Shown in pieces: positions 1-9,030 of a DNA stretch of 41,250 nt; positions within the stretch are counted from its first letter, which is position 1; every line of letters begins with the position of its first letter. The position numbers were made by a program, and so were the translations under genes. The notes below the pieces were generated by a model. The model had not been told where the DNA came from. It saw only the letters and a program-made list of their open reading frames with translations, and did not search any database. Source of the stretch: Clostridium sp. Lineage in GTDB: Bacteria; Bacillota; Clostridia; Clostridiales; Clostridiaceae. Where the stretch lies: NCBI RefSeq assembly GCF_021372645.1, contig NZ_JAJFUC010000100.1, positions 1 through 41,250 of the forward strand. The letters run 5' to 3'.

Positions 1-365
1 CCTGTGGATAAGTAGGGGTTTTAACATGTTTTTTCTTTCGAAACTTTTTTATCACTGGATTTGAAAGAGGTGCGGTTAGCCTTGATGGAATAAGGGGTTG
101 GAGGTGGTGGGGGAAGTTCGAAACTATTTTATTAGGGAACAATTATCTAACAATAATAAAGTTGTGTTAAAAGTTGTGAAAATAATGAAGGAAATTCTTT
201 GTTATTTCACAACTTTTTTTATTCTATAGATTTAGTATTTTCAAATACGAGGAAATTATAATAAAGTCAAATCTGTGAATAACTCTTAGATGTAGCACAA
301 GCACTTAGTCTGCGAAGCAGATTTAAATATGGACAAATAATGAACAATTTAATAATATAAATATT
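1..365. other. Left-edge intergenic stretch
   Basis: No gene is supported here. It holds a strong hairpin followed by T residues (169-220), a small perfect hairpin (TCTGC, GAA loop, GCAGA; 309-321) and an 18-bp sequence at 321-338 that recurs exactly at 3643-3660. The region just upstream of the IS91-type fragment may be the terminal region of that element, but no clear boundary can be drawn. Confidence 0.5.
169..220 (+). terminator. Intrinsic terminator of a gene left of the window
   Basis: AAAAGTTGTGAAAATAA (169-185) pairs with TTATTTCACAACTTTT (202-217) with one bulged A, and the T run continues to 220. The run of T is on the plus strand, so it would end a plus-strand transcript entering from the left; no coding sequence for that transcript is visible in the window. 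Confidence 0.6.
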
Positions 366-731
366 ATGATCAATAATAAGACAACAGTTAAAGAGATGTT
401 AGAAGATAAATACATTGATTTTAAAAATAAATATTGGAATAAAGTTCCGAAACGTATGCGTGTACAAATTGATGAAATTGTAAATAAAGCTATGAAATGT
501 AGTGATATTAAATATGGTTTTGCTGAATATGTATGTGAGGAATGCGGTGAAAGTACCAAAGTGCCATTTACATGTAAGAGTAAATTTTGTAATAAGTGTG
601 GTAGATTGTATACTCTAAAATGGGCAGAAAAGCAACAAGCGAATATGTTAAGAGTTGCTCATAGGCATAGTGTATTTATTTTTATTAAATTGGACTTGTT
701 ATTTTTTGTTAGTGCCTTAATCATTGAATAA
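366..731 (+). pseudogene. IS91-family transposase, N-terminal zinc-binding fragment
   Basis: The first about 105 residues match the start of IS91-type transposases: a helical lead-in followed by a cysteine cluster (CEECGE, then CKSKFCNKCG) typical of the transposase zinc-binding domain, and the conserved AHRHSVF stretch. Family members are usually about 380-400 residues and continue into the catalytic Y1 HUH domain. Here similarity stops at about position 680; the last 15 codons are unrelated hydrophobic sequence and then a stop. There is no convincing ribosome site before the ATG. This is a dead fragment of a rolling-circle insertion sequence, lying next to another transposase remnant of a different family. 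Confidence 0.8.
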
Positions 732-888
732 TTGATATTTATATGATAAAATAAGTTAATATTTATAGTTTTAAGCAATATTTACCTAATCAAAATCAAT
801 CATATGGAATTAAACACCATTCGTATTATTCAAATGGAAAAATTTACTTTTAATAGGTTATCCTAAACGAGAGAACAGATGGATTTAC

Positions 889-1227
889 TTATTGACTTGG
901 GATGTAATATAATTCAAGGTTATTCTTTGTTTGTTTAAAAAATATCTCAATTGGCCAACGCTTACTATAATATTCGAGAATTGTTTTAGTGTTAAGTTCA
1001 GTGTCAGTGCATAAGAAAGCATGCAATGCCCCGTCTTTCTTAAAAGCATTTTCAGGCCAACAAAATAAAATGACTGAATTATCTATTCCATTAAGATTTC
1101 TTTCATAACGATAAGTCCGATATTTAGAATTGTTTACTGTAACAAGGCAAACATCATTCTTTTGAATATATTCACTAAAATCCTTAACTTGAATACTAAT
1201 TCCTTTGGGATAAATAATTCTGTTAGT
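889..1227 (-). pseudogene. IS4/IS701-type transposase, C-terminal remnant
   Basis: On the minus strand an open frame without a start codon runs from a TGA at 1228-1230 to a TAA at 889-891, about 112 codons. It encodes ...YRTYRYERNLNG..., then ILFCWPENAFKKDG..., and ends with YSKRWPIEIFFKQTK, an exact Y-x2-R-x3-E-x6-K (YREK) signature of IS4-like DDE transposases, where the E is the last catalytic acid. The N-terminal two thirds, including both catalytic Asp residues, are absent and the sequence after the signature decays into stops. It is therefore non-functional. Assignment to the IS701 rather than IS4 group is less certain. Confidence 0.75.
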
Positions 1228-1387
1228 TCACTATAAATATATAATATGAATTAGGAAGTGAAGAGAAATGTAAATATATACATAAGATAAAATGTAATAT
1301 CTAAGTAAATACATTAAAAAACAAATTTTTTAGAAAAATAATTGATTGAATTTTTAAAAATAAGCATTATTGGGGGAGAAAGTTAAA

Positions 1388-3385
1388 ATGAAAGTTAAAA
1401 AAGTAAATATAAATAGTATTCGTAGTAAATTAATCATTAGTTTAGTAACAATTTGTATAATACCACTAATTATAGCGGGAGGCTTTTCATATAATCAGTC
1501 GCAGTCAATTCTTAATAACAAACTAAATGTTACAAGTACACAAACACTTATGGAAATAAATCATGGATTAAATGATTATTTTCGTGGGTTTTCGGATATA
1601 ACTTCGATGACCACAAAAAATCCTGCCATCATTAATATAGATAGTGAGAATAATTTAGAGTTAGTATCAGAAATTTTAAAAAATGTAAAAGAGAGTGATA
1701 ATGATATTCTTGGAGCATATTATGGAACTGCTTCTGGAAAGTTTGAAATATATCCTAATACTAAAATGCCTGATGGATATGACGCAACTACAAGAGATTG
1801 GTATAAACAAGCAATGGAATCAAAAGGAAAAGTTATAATAACTCCACCATACAAAGATGCATCAACAGGAAATATGGTTTTTTGTATTGCACAAACAGTA
1901 GAGAAAGATGGAAAAGTAGTAGGTGTTCTTGGTATTAATTGTACGTTATCTACACTTGCAGACAAAATAGCAACAAAGAAAATAGGAAGTTCAGGATATG
2001 TGTTTATTGCTGATGGAGTAGGTAATATTTTAGCTCATCCTGATAAGAGCCTTATTAGTACAGATATAGCTTCAAAGCTATCTTTCTGGGATAAAGCAAA
2101 AGCTGAGGAAAGAGGATTTGTTCAATATAACTATGATGGTGTACAAAAGTTTGGTGTATATGAAACAAATGAACTAACAGGATGGAAGTTAGTAGCTTCA
2201 TTAGACCAAAGTGAGTTATCAACTGATACAAAGTTAATATTACAAACAATTTCATTAATAACATTAGTAATGGCGTTAATTGCAGTAGTAATATCATTAA
2301 TATTAAGTAAGGGAATATCTCAAAACGTTAAGAAGTTAAAAGAAGTATTTGCTAAGGCCTCTAATGGAGATTTATCTAACATTATAGAAATAAAATCAAA
2401 AGATGAATTAGGAGAACTTGCTAATGATTATAATTCTATGATAAAAAATATTGGGAAATTGTTAGAGAGTGCAAAACAAACATCAAATATAGTGCTTGAT
2501 ACTACCTCAAACATTTCAGCCATGGCAGAAGAAACAACTGCTTCAATGTCACAGGTTGCATTAGCTGTTTCTGAAATCTCTCAAGGTGCTATTAACTTAG
2601 CTGAAAATTCTCAAGATACTGCAACAGGAATTGGAGAGTTATCGCAAAAATTAGATAACATTGCTGATGTTACTAATGATATGAGTAGTGTATCACAAAA
2701 TACTAAGGATTTAAGTAATCAAGGAATAAATACTGTAAATATATTAATCAATAAAAATAACGAAACTATAGAGTCAACAACTAAAGTTGAGGATATAGTT
2801 TCCGATATGAATGATAGCGTAAAAGAAATTAGTATGATTTCAGATGCTATAAATGCAATAACAGAACAAACAAATTTACTGGCATTAAATGCATCTATTG
2901 AGGCCGCACGTGCAGGAGAAGCTGGTAAAGGATTTGCTGTAGTAGCTGATGAAATTAGAAAGCTTGCAGAACAATCAAAGAATTCTACTGAGCAAATTAA
3001 GAAAATAATAGAAACTATTCAAGCAAAGGCAACAACAGCAGTACAAGCTATGGATAGTACAAAGAAGATTAATTCAGAACAAAATGAAGCTGTATCAAAA
3101 ACAGAAAAAATATTTACAGACATATTGCTTTCTATAACAACGCTAAATGAAAAGGTTGGAAATGTTAAAAATTCAATAGAGGATATGCAAGTTCAAAAGC
3201 AGATTTTTGTTACTCAGATTGAAAATACTTCTGCTATTTCTGAGGAAACAGCTTCATCAACAGAAGAGGTGACAGCTTCAACAGAAGAAGTAACAGCTAC
3301 AATGGATAAATTCTCTCAACATACAGTAGAATTACAAGAATTAGCTGAAAGACTAAAAGAAGAAATAGATAAGTTTAAAATATAA
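1388..3385 (+). CDS. Methyl-accepting chemotaxis protein, dCache type
   Basis: Membrane chemoreceptor of 665 residues that would signal through CheA/CheW to the flagellar motor. A first membrane helix (about 14-32) is followed by a large extracellular domain (about 35-280) with the dCache-like stretches [11 protein letters not shown] and GVLGINCTL. Then come a second helix (about 284-307), a HAMP linker and a cytoplasmic signalling domain with the hairpin tip [20 protein letters not shown] (about 492-511). The C-terminus is rich in Glu/Thr/Ser, as in methylation regions. I place the start at the ATG at 1388, because GGGGGAG (1372-1377) lies 9-10 bases before it; a TTG at 1370 would put that ribosome site inside the gene. 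It stands alone, with no che genes nearby. The ligand is unknown. Confidence 0.93.
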   Translation: MKVKKVNINSIRSKLIISLVTICIIPLIIAGGFSYNQSQSILNNKLNVTSTQTLMEINHGLNDYFRGFSDITSMTTKNPAIINIDSENNLELVSEILKNVKESDNDILGAYYGTASGKFEIYPNTKMPDGYDATTRDWYKQAMESKGKVIITPPYKDASTGNMVFCIAQTVEKDGKVVGVLGINCTLSTLADKIATKKIGSSGYVFIADGVGNILAHPDKSLISTDIASKLSFWDKAKAEERGFVQYNYDGVQKFGVYETNELTGWKLVASLDQSELSTDTKLILQTISLITLVMALIAVVISLILSKGISQNVKKLKEVFAKASNGDLSNIIEIKSKDELGELANDYNSMIKNIGKLLESAKQTSNIVLDTTSNISAMAEETTASMSQVALAVSEISQGAINLAENSQDTATGIGELSQKLDNIADVTNDMSSVSQNTKDLSNQGINTVNILINKNNETIESTTKVEDIVSDMNDSVKEISMISDAINAITEQTNLLALNASIEAARAGEAGKGFAVVADEIRKLAEQSKNSTEQIKKIIETIQAKATTAVQAMDSTKKINSEQNEAVSKTEKIFTDILLSITTLNEKVGNVKNSIEDMQVQKQIFVTQIENTSAISEETASSTEEVTASTEEVTATMDKFSQHTVELQELAERLKEEIDKFKI

Positions 3386-3660
3386 TTAGTGAGTTAATTG
3401 AGGTGGAAGTACATCTTTCTTTTATAAGGTTTTGATTAATAGAACTATGATGCATATACTTTAACAATATCTATGTATTATTAAAATAAGGTCCCTAGCT
3501 TCATAAAAAGTTCGAGAAAAATAGATAGGCAATATGCCCTGTATTAGGTCAAAAATGACTTGGTACGGGGCTTTTTAGCATGGTGATTTTTTAGGGTATT
3601 ATAAGGGGATATTTAGGAGAAGGCGTGAAGATGTGGGGGGACATTTAAATATGGACAAAT
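3386..3660. other. Spacer between chemoreceptor and broken PAP2 gene
   Basis: No gene is seen. It contains the 16-bp wobble-rich hairpin with a T tail (3536-3576) and ends in the 18-bp sequence shared with 321-338. Immediately after that repeat the reading frame of the PAP2 protein is recognisable, so 3660/3661 is the apparent breakpoint. Confidence 0.5.
3536..3576 (+). terminator. Long intrinsic terminator hairpin
   Basis: Sixteen consecutive base pairs join 3536-3551 and 3556-3571 across an AAAA loop, followed directly by TTTTT. Several of the pairs are G-U if read as plus-strand RNA, so the stem is continuous only in that RNA and not in its complement. It may end the chemoreceptor transcript, although it lies 150 bases past the stop codon. 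Confidence 0.7.
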
Positions 3661-4005
3661 GTAGATAGACCTTTTGTTAAAAATAAGGTAAATTTATTAG
3701 TGCCTCATGATACAGCTTCATCCTTTCCAAGTAACCATGCCACAAAAACAATGAGTATAGCATTGGGACTTGGGAAATATAATAAGTTACTTAGTATTAT
3801 ATTAAATAGACTATCAATAATTGTTGGCTTTTCAAGAGTATATGTTGGACATCACTATCCTATGGATGTTATAGGAGTATATGTGATTGTTTTTGCTACA
3901 AGTTATATTTACAATTTGAAATTAAGAAGTAAAGTTGAAAGCTTATATGAATTAATTGAAGGGAAATTTGCAACACGGTTTGGATTTAAAGAATTATATA
4001 GCTAA
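3661..4005 (+). pseudogene. PAP2-family phosphatase, N-terminally truncated
   Basis: The frame carries RPFV at its very start (end of PAP2 motif 1, KxxxxxxRP). It then has SSFPSNHA (motif 2, PSxH) and SRVYVGHHYPMD (motif 3, SRxxxxxHxxxD), so it is the C-terminal half of a PAP2 phosphatase of the undecaprenyl-diphosphate phosphatase type. The membrane helices and the motif 1 Lys that should precede are missing, and upstream sequence is unrelated and contains an in-frame stop at 3646. The GTG at 3700 could in theory serve as a start, but the product would lack motif 1. I take it as a gene beheaded by deletion or insertion. The neighbouring DedA gene suggests that the pair once served lipid-carrier recycling. 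Confidence 0.8.
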
Positions 4006-4106
4006 ATGGGATTGCATACTATATAATTAATAGTACATAATTTTAGATACCTTTTAGTATTAAACATAGTTTAATGGTTATACTTGTTATATGTGAGGTG
4101 AATATT

Positions 4107-4718
4107 TTGAAGTTTGTAATAGAATTATTAAATAATTATGGATATATTGTATTATTAATAGCGTTAATGGTGGAAATGATAGCATTTCCGCTGCCAGGAG
4201 AAGCTCTTATGACCTATTGTGGATATGTTATTTATGAGGGGAAAATGAACTTAGCTATTAGTATCTTAATTGCTACAATTGGAGTATGTATAGGCATTAC
4301 TTTATCTTATTTTATTGGCAAAACATTAGGAGTAACTTTTTTTGAAAAGTATGGTCATTATATTCATATGGATAAGAATAAACTAGATAAAATATCAATA
4401 TGGTTCGAAAAATATGGAAGTAAAATGTTGATTATAGCATATTTTATTCCGGGTATAAGGCATGTTACAGGTTGTTTTTCAGGTATAACAGAGATGTCAT
4501 ATAAGAAATTTGCAGTTAATGCTTATTTAGGTGCATTTATATGGACTACTACTTTTATTTCATTAGGAAAAGTTCTTGGAGTTAATTGGGGAAGATATCA
4601 TAGTTTGTTAAAAAAAGATTTGTTAATAGGAAGCTTAATTGTTGCTGTAATTATAATTCTAATATACCTTTATAAGAATTATAAACAAAAAATATTTAAA
4701 GTTGCAAGATTCAAGTGA
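4107..4718 (+). CDS. DedA-family membrane protein
   Basis: Integral membrane protein of about 203 residues of the DedA/SNARE-associated family. Some members flip undecaprenyl phosphate back across the membrane. Visible family features are FPLPGEALM in the first re-entrant region and the FIPGIRHVTGCFSG segment with the conserved Pro-Gly and Arg, plus several hydrophobic helices and a basic C-terminus. I choose the TTG at 4107 because GAGGTG (4095-4100) sits six bases upstream; the ATG at 4074 has no ribosome site. Gene and truncated PAP2 gene are in the same direction, about 100 bases apart. A strong terminator follows. The substrate is inferred from the family. Confidence 0.88.
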   Translation: MKFVIELLNNYGYIVLLIALMVEMIAFPLPGEALMTYCGYVIYEGKMNLAISILIATIGVCIGITLSYFIGKTLGVTFFEKYGHYIHMDKNKLDKISIWFEKYGSKMLIIAYFIPGIRHVTGCFSGITEMSYKKFAVNAYLGAFIWTTTFISLGKVLGVNWGRYHSLLKKDLLIGSLIVAVIIILIYLYKNYKQKIFKVARFK

Positions 4719-4803
4719 TGTTGTAGTTAGATATGGATTTAGAGTAGTATGTTTTAACTTGAGTATAATTTTAATGGAAGTTTACTAGAAAAGAGAATAA
4801 AAG

Positions 4804-4841
4804 CTCAAGATATATCTGAAAAGATATATCTTGAGTTTTTT
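4804..4841 (+). terminator. Terminator of the DedA gene
   Basis: A perfect 14-bp stem, CTCAAGATATATCT with AGATATATCTTGAG, closed by a GAAA tetraloop, is followed by six T (4836-4841). It lies about 85 bases after the DedA stop codon. Confidence 0.9.
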
Positions 4842-5117
4842 GATTAGCATATTGTAGCAAATATTACTTAACTGTATTGAATTATGAAAAGGTTTTAATT
4901 GAGATTTAGATTAGGAACAAAATGTAAGGAGTGATATGAAACTATTGAAAATTTAATTTCTCTAGAATATGCGAAGATAAAATACATAAATTTCCAAAAA
5001 TAAACGGGATTAAGCTCTTATAGAGAACTTATATTGGGGAAGGATGTGGAATTTATGGACAAGTATAATATACCATTGGGAACTTTATTGAGGTAAAGCA
5101 AAATTACTTTATAGTAA

Positions 5118-5161
5118 ATGAGAATCTTTGTCCAGAATTAAGACAAAAGATTCTCATTTTT
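5118..5161 (+). terminator. Intrinsic terminator, orphan
   Basis: ATGAGAATCTTTGTC (from 5118) pairs with GACAAAAGATTCTCAT (to 5157) and runs into T residues. No intact gene precedes it since the previous terminator, which suggests that a small gene or RNA has been lost from, or is hidden in, 4850-5117. Confidence 0.7.
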
Positions 5162-5283
5162 ATTTAAATAAAATATTAATGACTCTTTAAAATAATGAGT
5201 CATTATAAAAGTAGGGTTTTTAATTATCATGAAATCTTCTTCTATATAATAGAGCAAGTGATATTCTATAATTATCTGATATC

Positions 5284-5859
5284 TTATCTTAAAGTTTCAC
5301 AGTAATCACAATCATCTGTAAAAGTTGATCTATAGCATACAAAAGAATCAATTCTTCTTAAATCTACTCCGAAATAAACCCAATGTCTACCAGTCCATCT
5401 AAATCCAGATACAGATCTCCTGTCAACATTAAACAAGAATGCCCAATAGCTTCTACCATTTTCCTCCCAAATATATGTGTATTTAAAAACACAAAATCTT
5501 ATAGAATTTGGACTAACAGCCTTAGTTCCTGGACCATATTGACTTTGACTAAAGCTTTGAACACCCTGATCCATTTTACTAGGAACATAATTTGGAGGTG
5601 GAGATTTAGGTGCTCCAGGTGGGGTAAAACCTCCTCCAGGAAAATTAAAACTAGGTGGGTTATTGCCTCCTTTAGGATAATTAAAACCAGGTGGGTTAAA
5701 GCCTTCTCCACTAGGAGGATTAAAATCAGGTGGATAATTATCTTTTGGGGGAATGTTACCACCTGGCATAGGTAAAAAAGGTGGTCTTTGTCGTTCAAAA
5801 GATTCAAAATTTATGAATTCCATAGTATCTTCATAAATATCATCGTTTAGGTTTAGCAT
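5284..5859 (-). CDS. Pro/Gly-rich conserved clostridial protein
   Basis: Not assigned to a function. The 191-residue protein has three parts: an acidic N-terminus (about 1-22); a middle (about 25-95) of loose PPGF/PPSF/PPDFN repeats rich in Pro, Gly, Asn and Phe; and a compact C-terminal domain (about 115-191) with many aromatic residues and cysteines, including YTYIWEENGRSYWAFLF and RWTGRHWVYFG. The C-terminal style is shared, to my memory, by uncharacterised clostridial proteins whose Pro/Gly regions vary in length. There is no signal peptide, so a spore or coat role is only a guess. AGGAG lies well placed upstream of the ATG. It is a single gene with a hairpin at 5178-5204 beyond its stop. 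Confidence 0.7.
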   Translation of the reverse strand: MLNLNDDIYEDTMEFINFESFERQRPPFLPMPGGNIPPKDNYPPDFNPPSGEGFNPPGFNYPKGGNNPPSFNFPGGGFTPPGAPKSPPPNYVPSKMDQGVQSFSQSQYGPGTKAVSPNSIRFCVFKYTYIWEENGRSYWAFLFNVDRRSVSGFRWTGRHWVYFGVDLRRIDSFVCYRSTFTDDCDYCETLR

Positions 5860-5985
5860 TTATATTTAGCTCCTAATTAATTATTTATAAAATAATATAT
5901 TCATAAAAATTAAATTTGTTATACTTTAACTTAAATAATAAATCAAAGATTTTCATTTGTAGATAGGTTATTTAGTAGATCATTT

Positions 5986-6702
5986 TCAATGATTAATTTG
6001 AAAATCAATATAAGAAGTATCAGGTAATTCTTCACTTACAATTTCATATGCTAGATTAATCCAACTATTACAAGTATTTAAGATTATTCCATCACTGGTC
6101 ACAACATGATCTAGCTTGTTTAAAATAACATCTGCATTTGGTACAAGAACAACATCTACATCAAAATTGTATTTATCCAAAAGTTCTAATATTTTTAGCT
6201 TCAATCTTCCTGTATTAGAAACAGGGGAATCTAAATAAAAGATTACTTTTTCAGGTTTCATCTTATTAAGTTTTAAGCCAATCAATTCTATTGCTATATC
6301 TGTCTTATCAATTAATTTATAAGTTCCACGAAGTCCTGCTAAATCACGCAAAGTGCCATCCATGCACCTAAGCAAAGTTGAATTAGATAGTGCTACTTCA
6401 AGTGTAATAATTATATTTAAACCATCAATATGTATTGTGCTATTTTCATATTCATTTATTAATTTATGTTTCTTTCTTCTTTTAACATCTTCAAAAGAAG
6501 AAAGACTTCTCTTTAAAGCTAATCTTTGTCTTGCTGAGAATAAAAAATGATTGCCTATAAACTCAATGGTTTTATTAATTCCATAGCCACGATTTAATAA
6601 AAAACAAATATCTTCCTGTGCTTTCTTTAATAAATCTATATTTTTATCATTAAATTCAATTTTATCAGATGGAACAAAACCTCTTTGAACTATTTGTGTC
6701 AT
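5986..6702 (-). CDS. DUF434 / DUF5616 domain protein
   Basis: Conserved protein of 238 residues. The N-terminal third (about 20-80) has the DUF434 pattern RGYGINKTIEFIGNHFLFSARQR, and the rest matches the DUF5616 type, with DGLNIIITLEVAL, DLAGLRGTYKLID and VIFYLDSPVSNTG. The acidic residues in DGLN, LDSP and VVTSDG resemble the layout of PIN-like nuclease folds, which is an inference only. AGGAGG precedes the ATG. It stands alone with an A/T-rich, repeat-containing leader (6720-6806). The biological role is unknown. Confidence 0.8.
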   Translation of the reverse strand: MTQIVQRGFVPSDKIEFNDKNIDLLKKAQEDICFLLNRGYGINKTIEFIGNHFLFSARQRLALKRSLSSFEDVKRRKKHKLINEYENSTIHIDGLNIIITLEVALSNSTLLRCMDGTLRDLAGLRGTYKLIDKTDIAIELIGLKLNKMKPEKVIFYLDSPVSNTGRLKLKILELLDKYNFDVDVVLVPNADVILNKLDHVVTSDGIILNTCNSWINLAYEIVSEELPDTSYIDFQINH

Positions 6703-7205
6703 AAATATGCCTCCTAATATTTTTAAGCTATAAATATTCTTGAGAATATTAGAATATTTATTCTAAGCCATATATATTCTAAGCAATATTAGCATATATA
6801 TTCTATTTTTCTAAATGCATCGTACCAACTCCTTTTTGGATAATTATACCATAGCAACACTGTAGAATATAATAGAATTTAGATGTAATAGGACTTGGAT
6901 AATTATGTATAAAGGAATTGGAATTCACAATGAATAGTAATATGATTATTATGGAAAAACTTGATAAGAATATGAAATAAAACAACAAGTCCAAAATGCG
7001 ATGTATATTTTGCCTTAAGATAGGTTCAACTTTTGATTATGCCTTAGTGAAATAAAAGATATAATAATTAGCAAAAGTTATATTTGTTTAAGCAACATAT
7101 GGAATTTTAGTTAACAAAAAACTAGTACAAGAGTTCAAATTCTTATTGTACTAGTTTTATATTTTATATTAACGTATATTTTGAGCACCTTAAAGTAGCA
7201 TTTAA
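6703..7205. other. Spacer between DUF434 gene and ilvD
   Basis: About 500 bases without a supported gene. It holds a series of AGAATA-containing repeats just upstream of the DUF434 gene (6720-6806), a five-codon minus-strand frame with a strong ribosome site (MHLEK, start at 6819), and the ilvD terminator (7115-7157). A 63-residue minus-strand frame at 6803-6994 lacks a start signal and is not believed. Confidence 0.5.
7115..7157 (-). terminator. Terminator of ilvD
   Basis: AAACTAGTACAA (7119-7130) and TTGTACTAGTTT (7146-7157) form a perfect 12-bp stem. Read on the minus strand it ends in a T run and sits about 50 bases after the ilvD stop codon. The A and T flanks on both sides mean that it could also work in the other direction. 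Confidence 0.85.
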
Positions 7206-8876
7206 TTAAAATTTGGGAAGATCTAAAATAGCGCCTCTGTTGCCAGATGTTACTAATGCTGCATATCTTGCAAGATAACCTGTTGTAATTTTAGGTTTTC
7301 TTGGTTTCCAATTTGCTCTTCTTTTTTCTAATTCTTCATCGCTAACTACAAAGTTAATAGTATTAGCATTGATATCAATTTGAATAATATCTCCATCTTC
7401 AACTAAAGCAATGTTACCACCAACTGCTGCTTCAGGAGATACATGTCCAATTGAGGCACCTCTACTTGCACCACTAAAACGTCCATCTGTTATAAGAGCA
7501 ACAGTGCTACCTAAACCTCTTCCCATAATTGCAGATGTTGGGTTAAGCATTTCTCTCATACCAGGACCACCCTTTGGACCTTCATATCGGATAACAACAA
7601 CATCTCCTTCAACAATTTTTCCTGTGTTAATAGCATCAAGTGCATCTTCTTCGCAATCAAATACTTTTGCTGGACCTTCATGTTTTAACATTTCAGGTAC
7701 AACTGCTGAACGCTTAACAACACAAGAATCAGGAGCAAGGTTGCCTTTAAGAACAGCTATTCCACCAGTTTGACTATATGGGTTTTCAACAGGTCTTATA
7801 ACTTCGGGATTTTTGTTTATGCAACCTTCAATATTTTCACCAACAGTTTGTCCTGTACCTGTTATTAAATCAGTCCTTAATAAACCAAGTTTATTTATTT
7901 CATTCATAACTGCGTAAATTCCACCAGCTTCATTTAAATCTTCAATGTAAGTATGTCCTGCAGGAGCAAGATGACAAAGGTTTGGTGTTTTAGCACTGAT
8001 TTCATTTGCTATATCAACATTTAAATCAAAACCAACTTCATGTGCAATTGCAGGTAAATGTAACATACTGTTTGTGCTACATCCAAGAGCCATATCCATA
8101 GTTAACGCATTCATAAATGCAGCTTCTGTCATAATATCTCTTGGTCTTATGTTCTTTTCAAGTAACTCCATGATCTTCATACCAGCATGTTTTGCAAGCT
8201 TAATTCTCTCAGAATAAACTGCTGGAATTGTTCCATTTCCTTTAAGGCCCATACCAAGAACTTCTGTTAAACAGTTCATACTATTTGCTGTATACATTCC
8301 AGAACAAGAACCACAAGTAGGACATACATTATTTTCATATTCATCTAACTTTTCAGCTGTAATTTTTCCGGCATTGTAAGCACCAACAGCCTCAAACATA
8401 CTTGAAAGACTTGTCTTACATCCATCAACTTTTCCAGCAAGCATTGGTCCGCCACTTACAAAGATAGTAGGAACATTAACTCTTGCTGCTGCCATTAAAA
8501 GTCCTGGTACGTTTTTATCACAGTTAGGTACCATTACTAATGCATCAAAAGCATGGGCCATTGCCATAGCTTCAGTAGAATCTGCAATTAAATCTCTAGT
8601 AACCAGTGAATACTTCATTCCTTCATGACCCATTGCAATTCCGTCACATACAGCGATTGCGGGGAATACAATGGGAGTACCACCAGCCATTGAAACACCC
8701 ATTTTTACAGCGTCTACTATTTTATCTAAATTCATATGACCTGGTACGATATCATTTTGTGAACTAACAATACCTATAAGAGGTCTTTCCATTTCTTCTT
8801 TTGTTAAACCTAATGCACTAAGTAATGAACGTTGTGGTGCACTTTTAGATCCTTTTGTTATTACATCACTTTTCAT
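7206..8876 (-). CDS. ilvD: Dihydroxy-acid dehydratase
   Basis: Converts 2,3-dihydroxy-isovalerate and 2,3-dihydroxy-3-methylvalerate to the 2-keto acids of valine and isoleucine synthesis. Full length (556 residues). Iron-sulfur ligand candidates are Cys119 in NCDKNVPG and Cys188/Cys191 in [19 protein letters not shown]. Where the [2Fe-2S] plant-type enzymes have PCN, this protein has VPGHMNL (about 44-50), as in the E. coli-type, oxygen-labile enzyme. It is not near other ilv genes; the only partner is the GntR regulator upstream on the same strand. AGGAG precedes the ATG, and a consensus promoter with a probable operator in its spacer lies 50-80 bases upstream. A related sugar-acid dehydratase is possible but fits less well. 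Confidence 0.93.
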   Translation of the reverse strand: MKSDVITKGSKSAPQRSLLSALGLTKEEMERPLIGIVSSQNDIVPGHMNLDKIVDAVKMGVSMAGGTPIVFPAIAVCDGIAMGHEGMKYSLVTRDLIADSTEAMAMAHAFDALVMVPNCDKNVPGLLMAAARVNVPTIFVSGGPMLAGKVDGCKTSLSSMFEAVGAYNAGKITAEKLDEYENNVCPTCGSCSGMYTANSMNCLTEVLGMGLKGNGTIPAVYSERIKLAKHAGMKIMELLEKNIRPRDIMTEAAFMNALTMDMALGCSTNSMLHLPAIAHEVGFDLNVDIANEISAKTPNLCHLAPAGHTYIEDLNEAGGIYAVMNEINKLGLLRTDLITGTGQTVGENIEGCINKNPEVIRPVENPYSQTGGIAVLKGNLAPDSCVVKRSAVVPEMLKHEGPAKVFDCEEDALDAINTGKIVEGDVVVIRYEGPKGGPGMREMLNPTSAIMGRGLGSTVALITDGRFSGASRGASIGHVSPEAAVGGNIALVEDGDIIQIDINANTINFVVSDEELEKRRANWKPRKPKITTGYLARYAALVTSGNRGAILDLPKF

Positions 8877-8925
8877 AGCATAATCTCCTCATCTTTATAT
8901 ACTAATTAGCCAGTTGTATATTTTT

Positions 8926-8954
8926 ATTGTACGTTGTATGATGTCTTCTGTCAA
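8926..8954 (-). promoter_or_regulatory. ilvD promoter with operator-like spacer
   Basis: On the minus strand TTGACA (8954-8949), a 17-base spacer and TACAAT (8931-8926) form a near-perfect vegetative promoter about 50 bases before the ilvD start. The spacer contains AGACATCA (8946-8939), a motif that occurs twice in tandem upstream of the neighbouring GntR-type gene. A repressor bound there would block RNA polymerase directly. Confidence 0.75.
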
Positions 8955-9030
8955 TAAAATATTATACTTCATATAAAAAAATTAAGTGATAATTCCCATC
9001 GAGTACATTTTAAAGGATTAGCACTTAACT

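Larger units (their letters stand above)
4719..5283. other. Intergenic region with two hairpin terminators
   Basis: Between the DedA gene and the convergent minus-strand gene there is no supported coding sequence. Two short frames with plausible ribosome sites (around 4936 and 5055) end within 6-14 codons and look like decayed sequence. The region carries two plus-strand terminators (4804-4841, 5118-5161) and an 8-bp hairpin AATGACTC/GAGTCATT (5178-5204) that might serve the minus-strand gene. Confidence 0.5.

Noticed and set aside
3-11. TGTGGATAA, an exact DnaA-box word
   Set aside because: One exact copy and one poor variant (TGTGAATAA near 267) with no cluster, no DNA-unwinding element and no dnaA/dnaN genes; chance match.
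110-130. tRNA-like T-loop word GTTCGAAAC
   Set aside because: No acceptor, anticodon arm or CCA end around it; no tRNA gene was recognised anywhere in the window.
5383-5807. Alternative frames on both strands within the Pro/Gly-rich gene
   Set aside because: They are shadows of the repeat-coding sequence; only the 191-residue frame has a ribosome site and a protein-like C-terminal domain.
6803-6994. 63-codon hydrophobic minus-strand frame
   Set aside because: No ribosome site at its start; the good ribosome site inside it belongs to the MHLEK mini-frame at its end. Composition is that of A/T-rich spacer.
7411-7773. 120-codon frame antisense to ilvD
   Set aside because: Opposite-strand shadow of a conserved gene, without ribosome site or family features.
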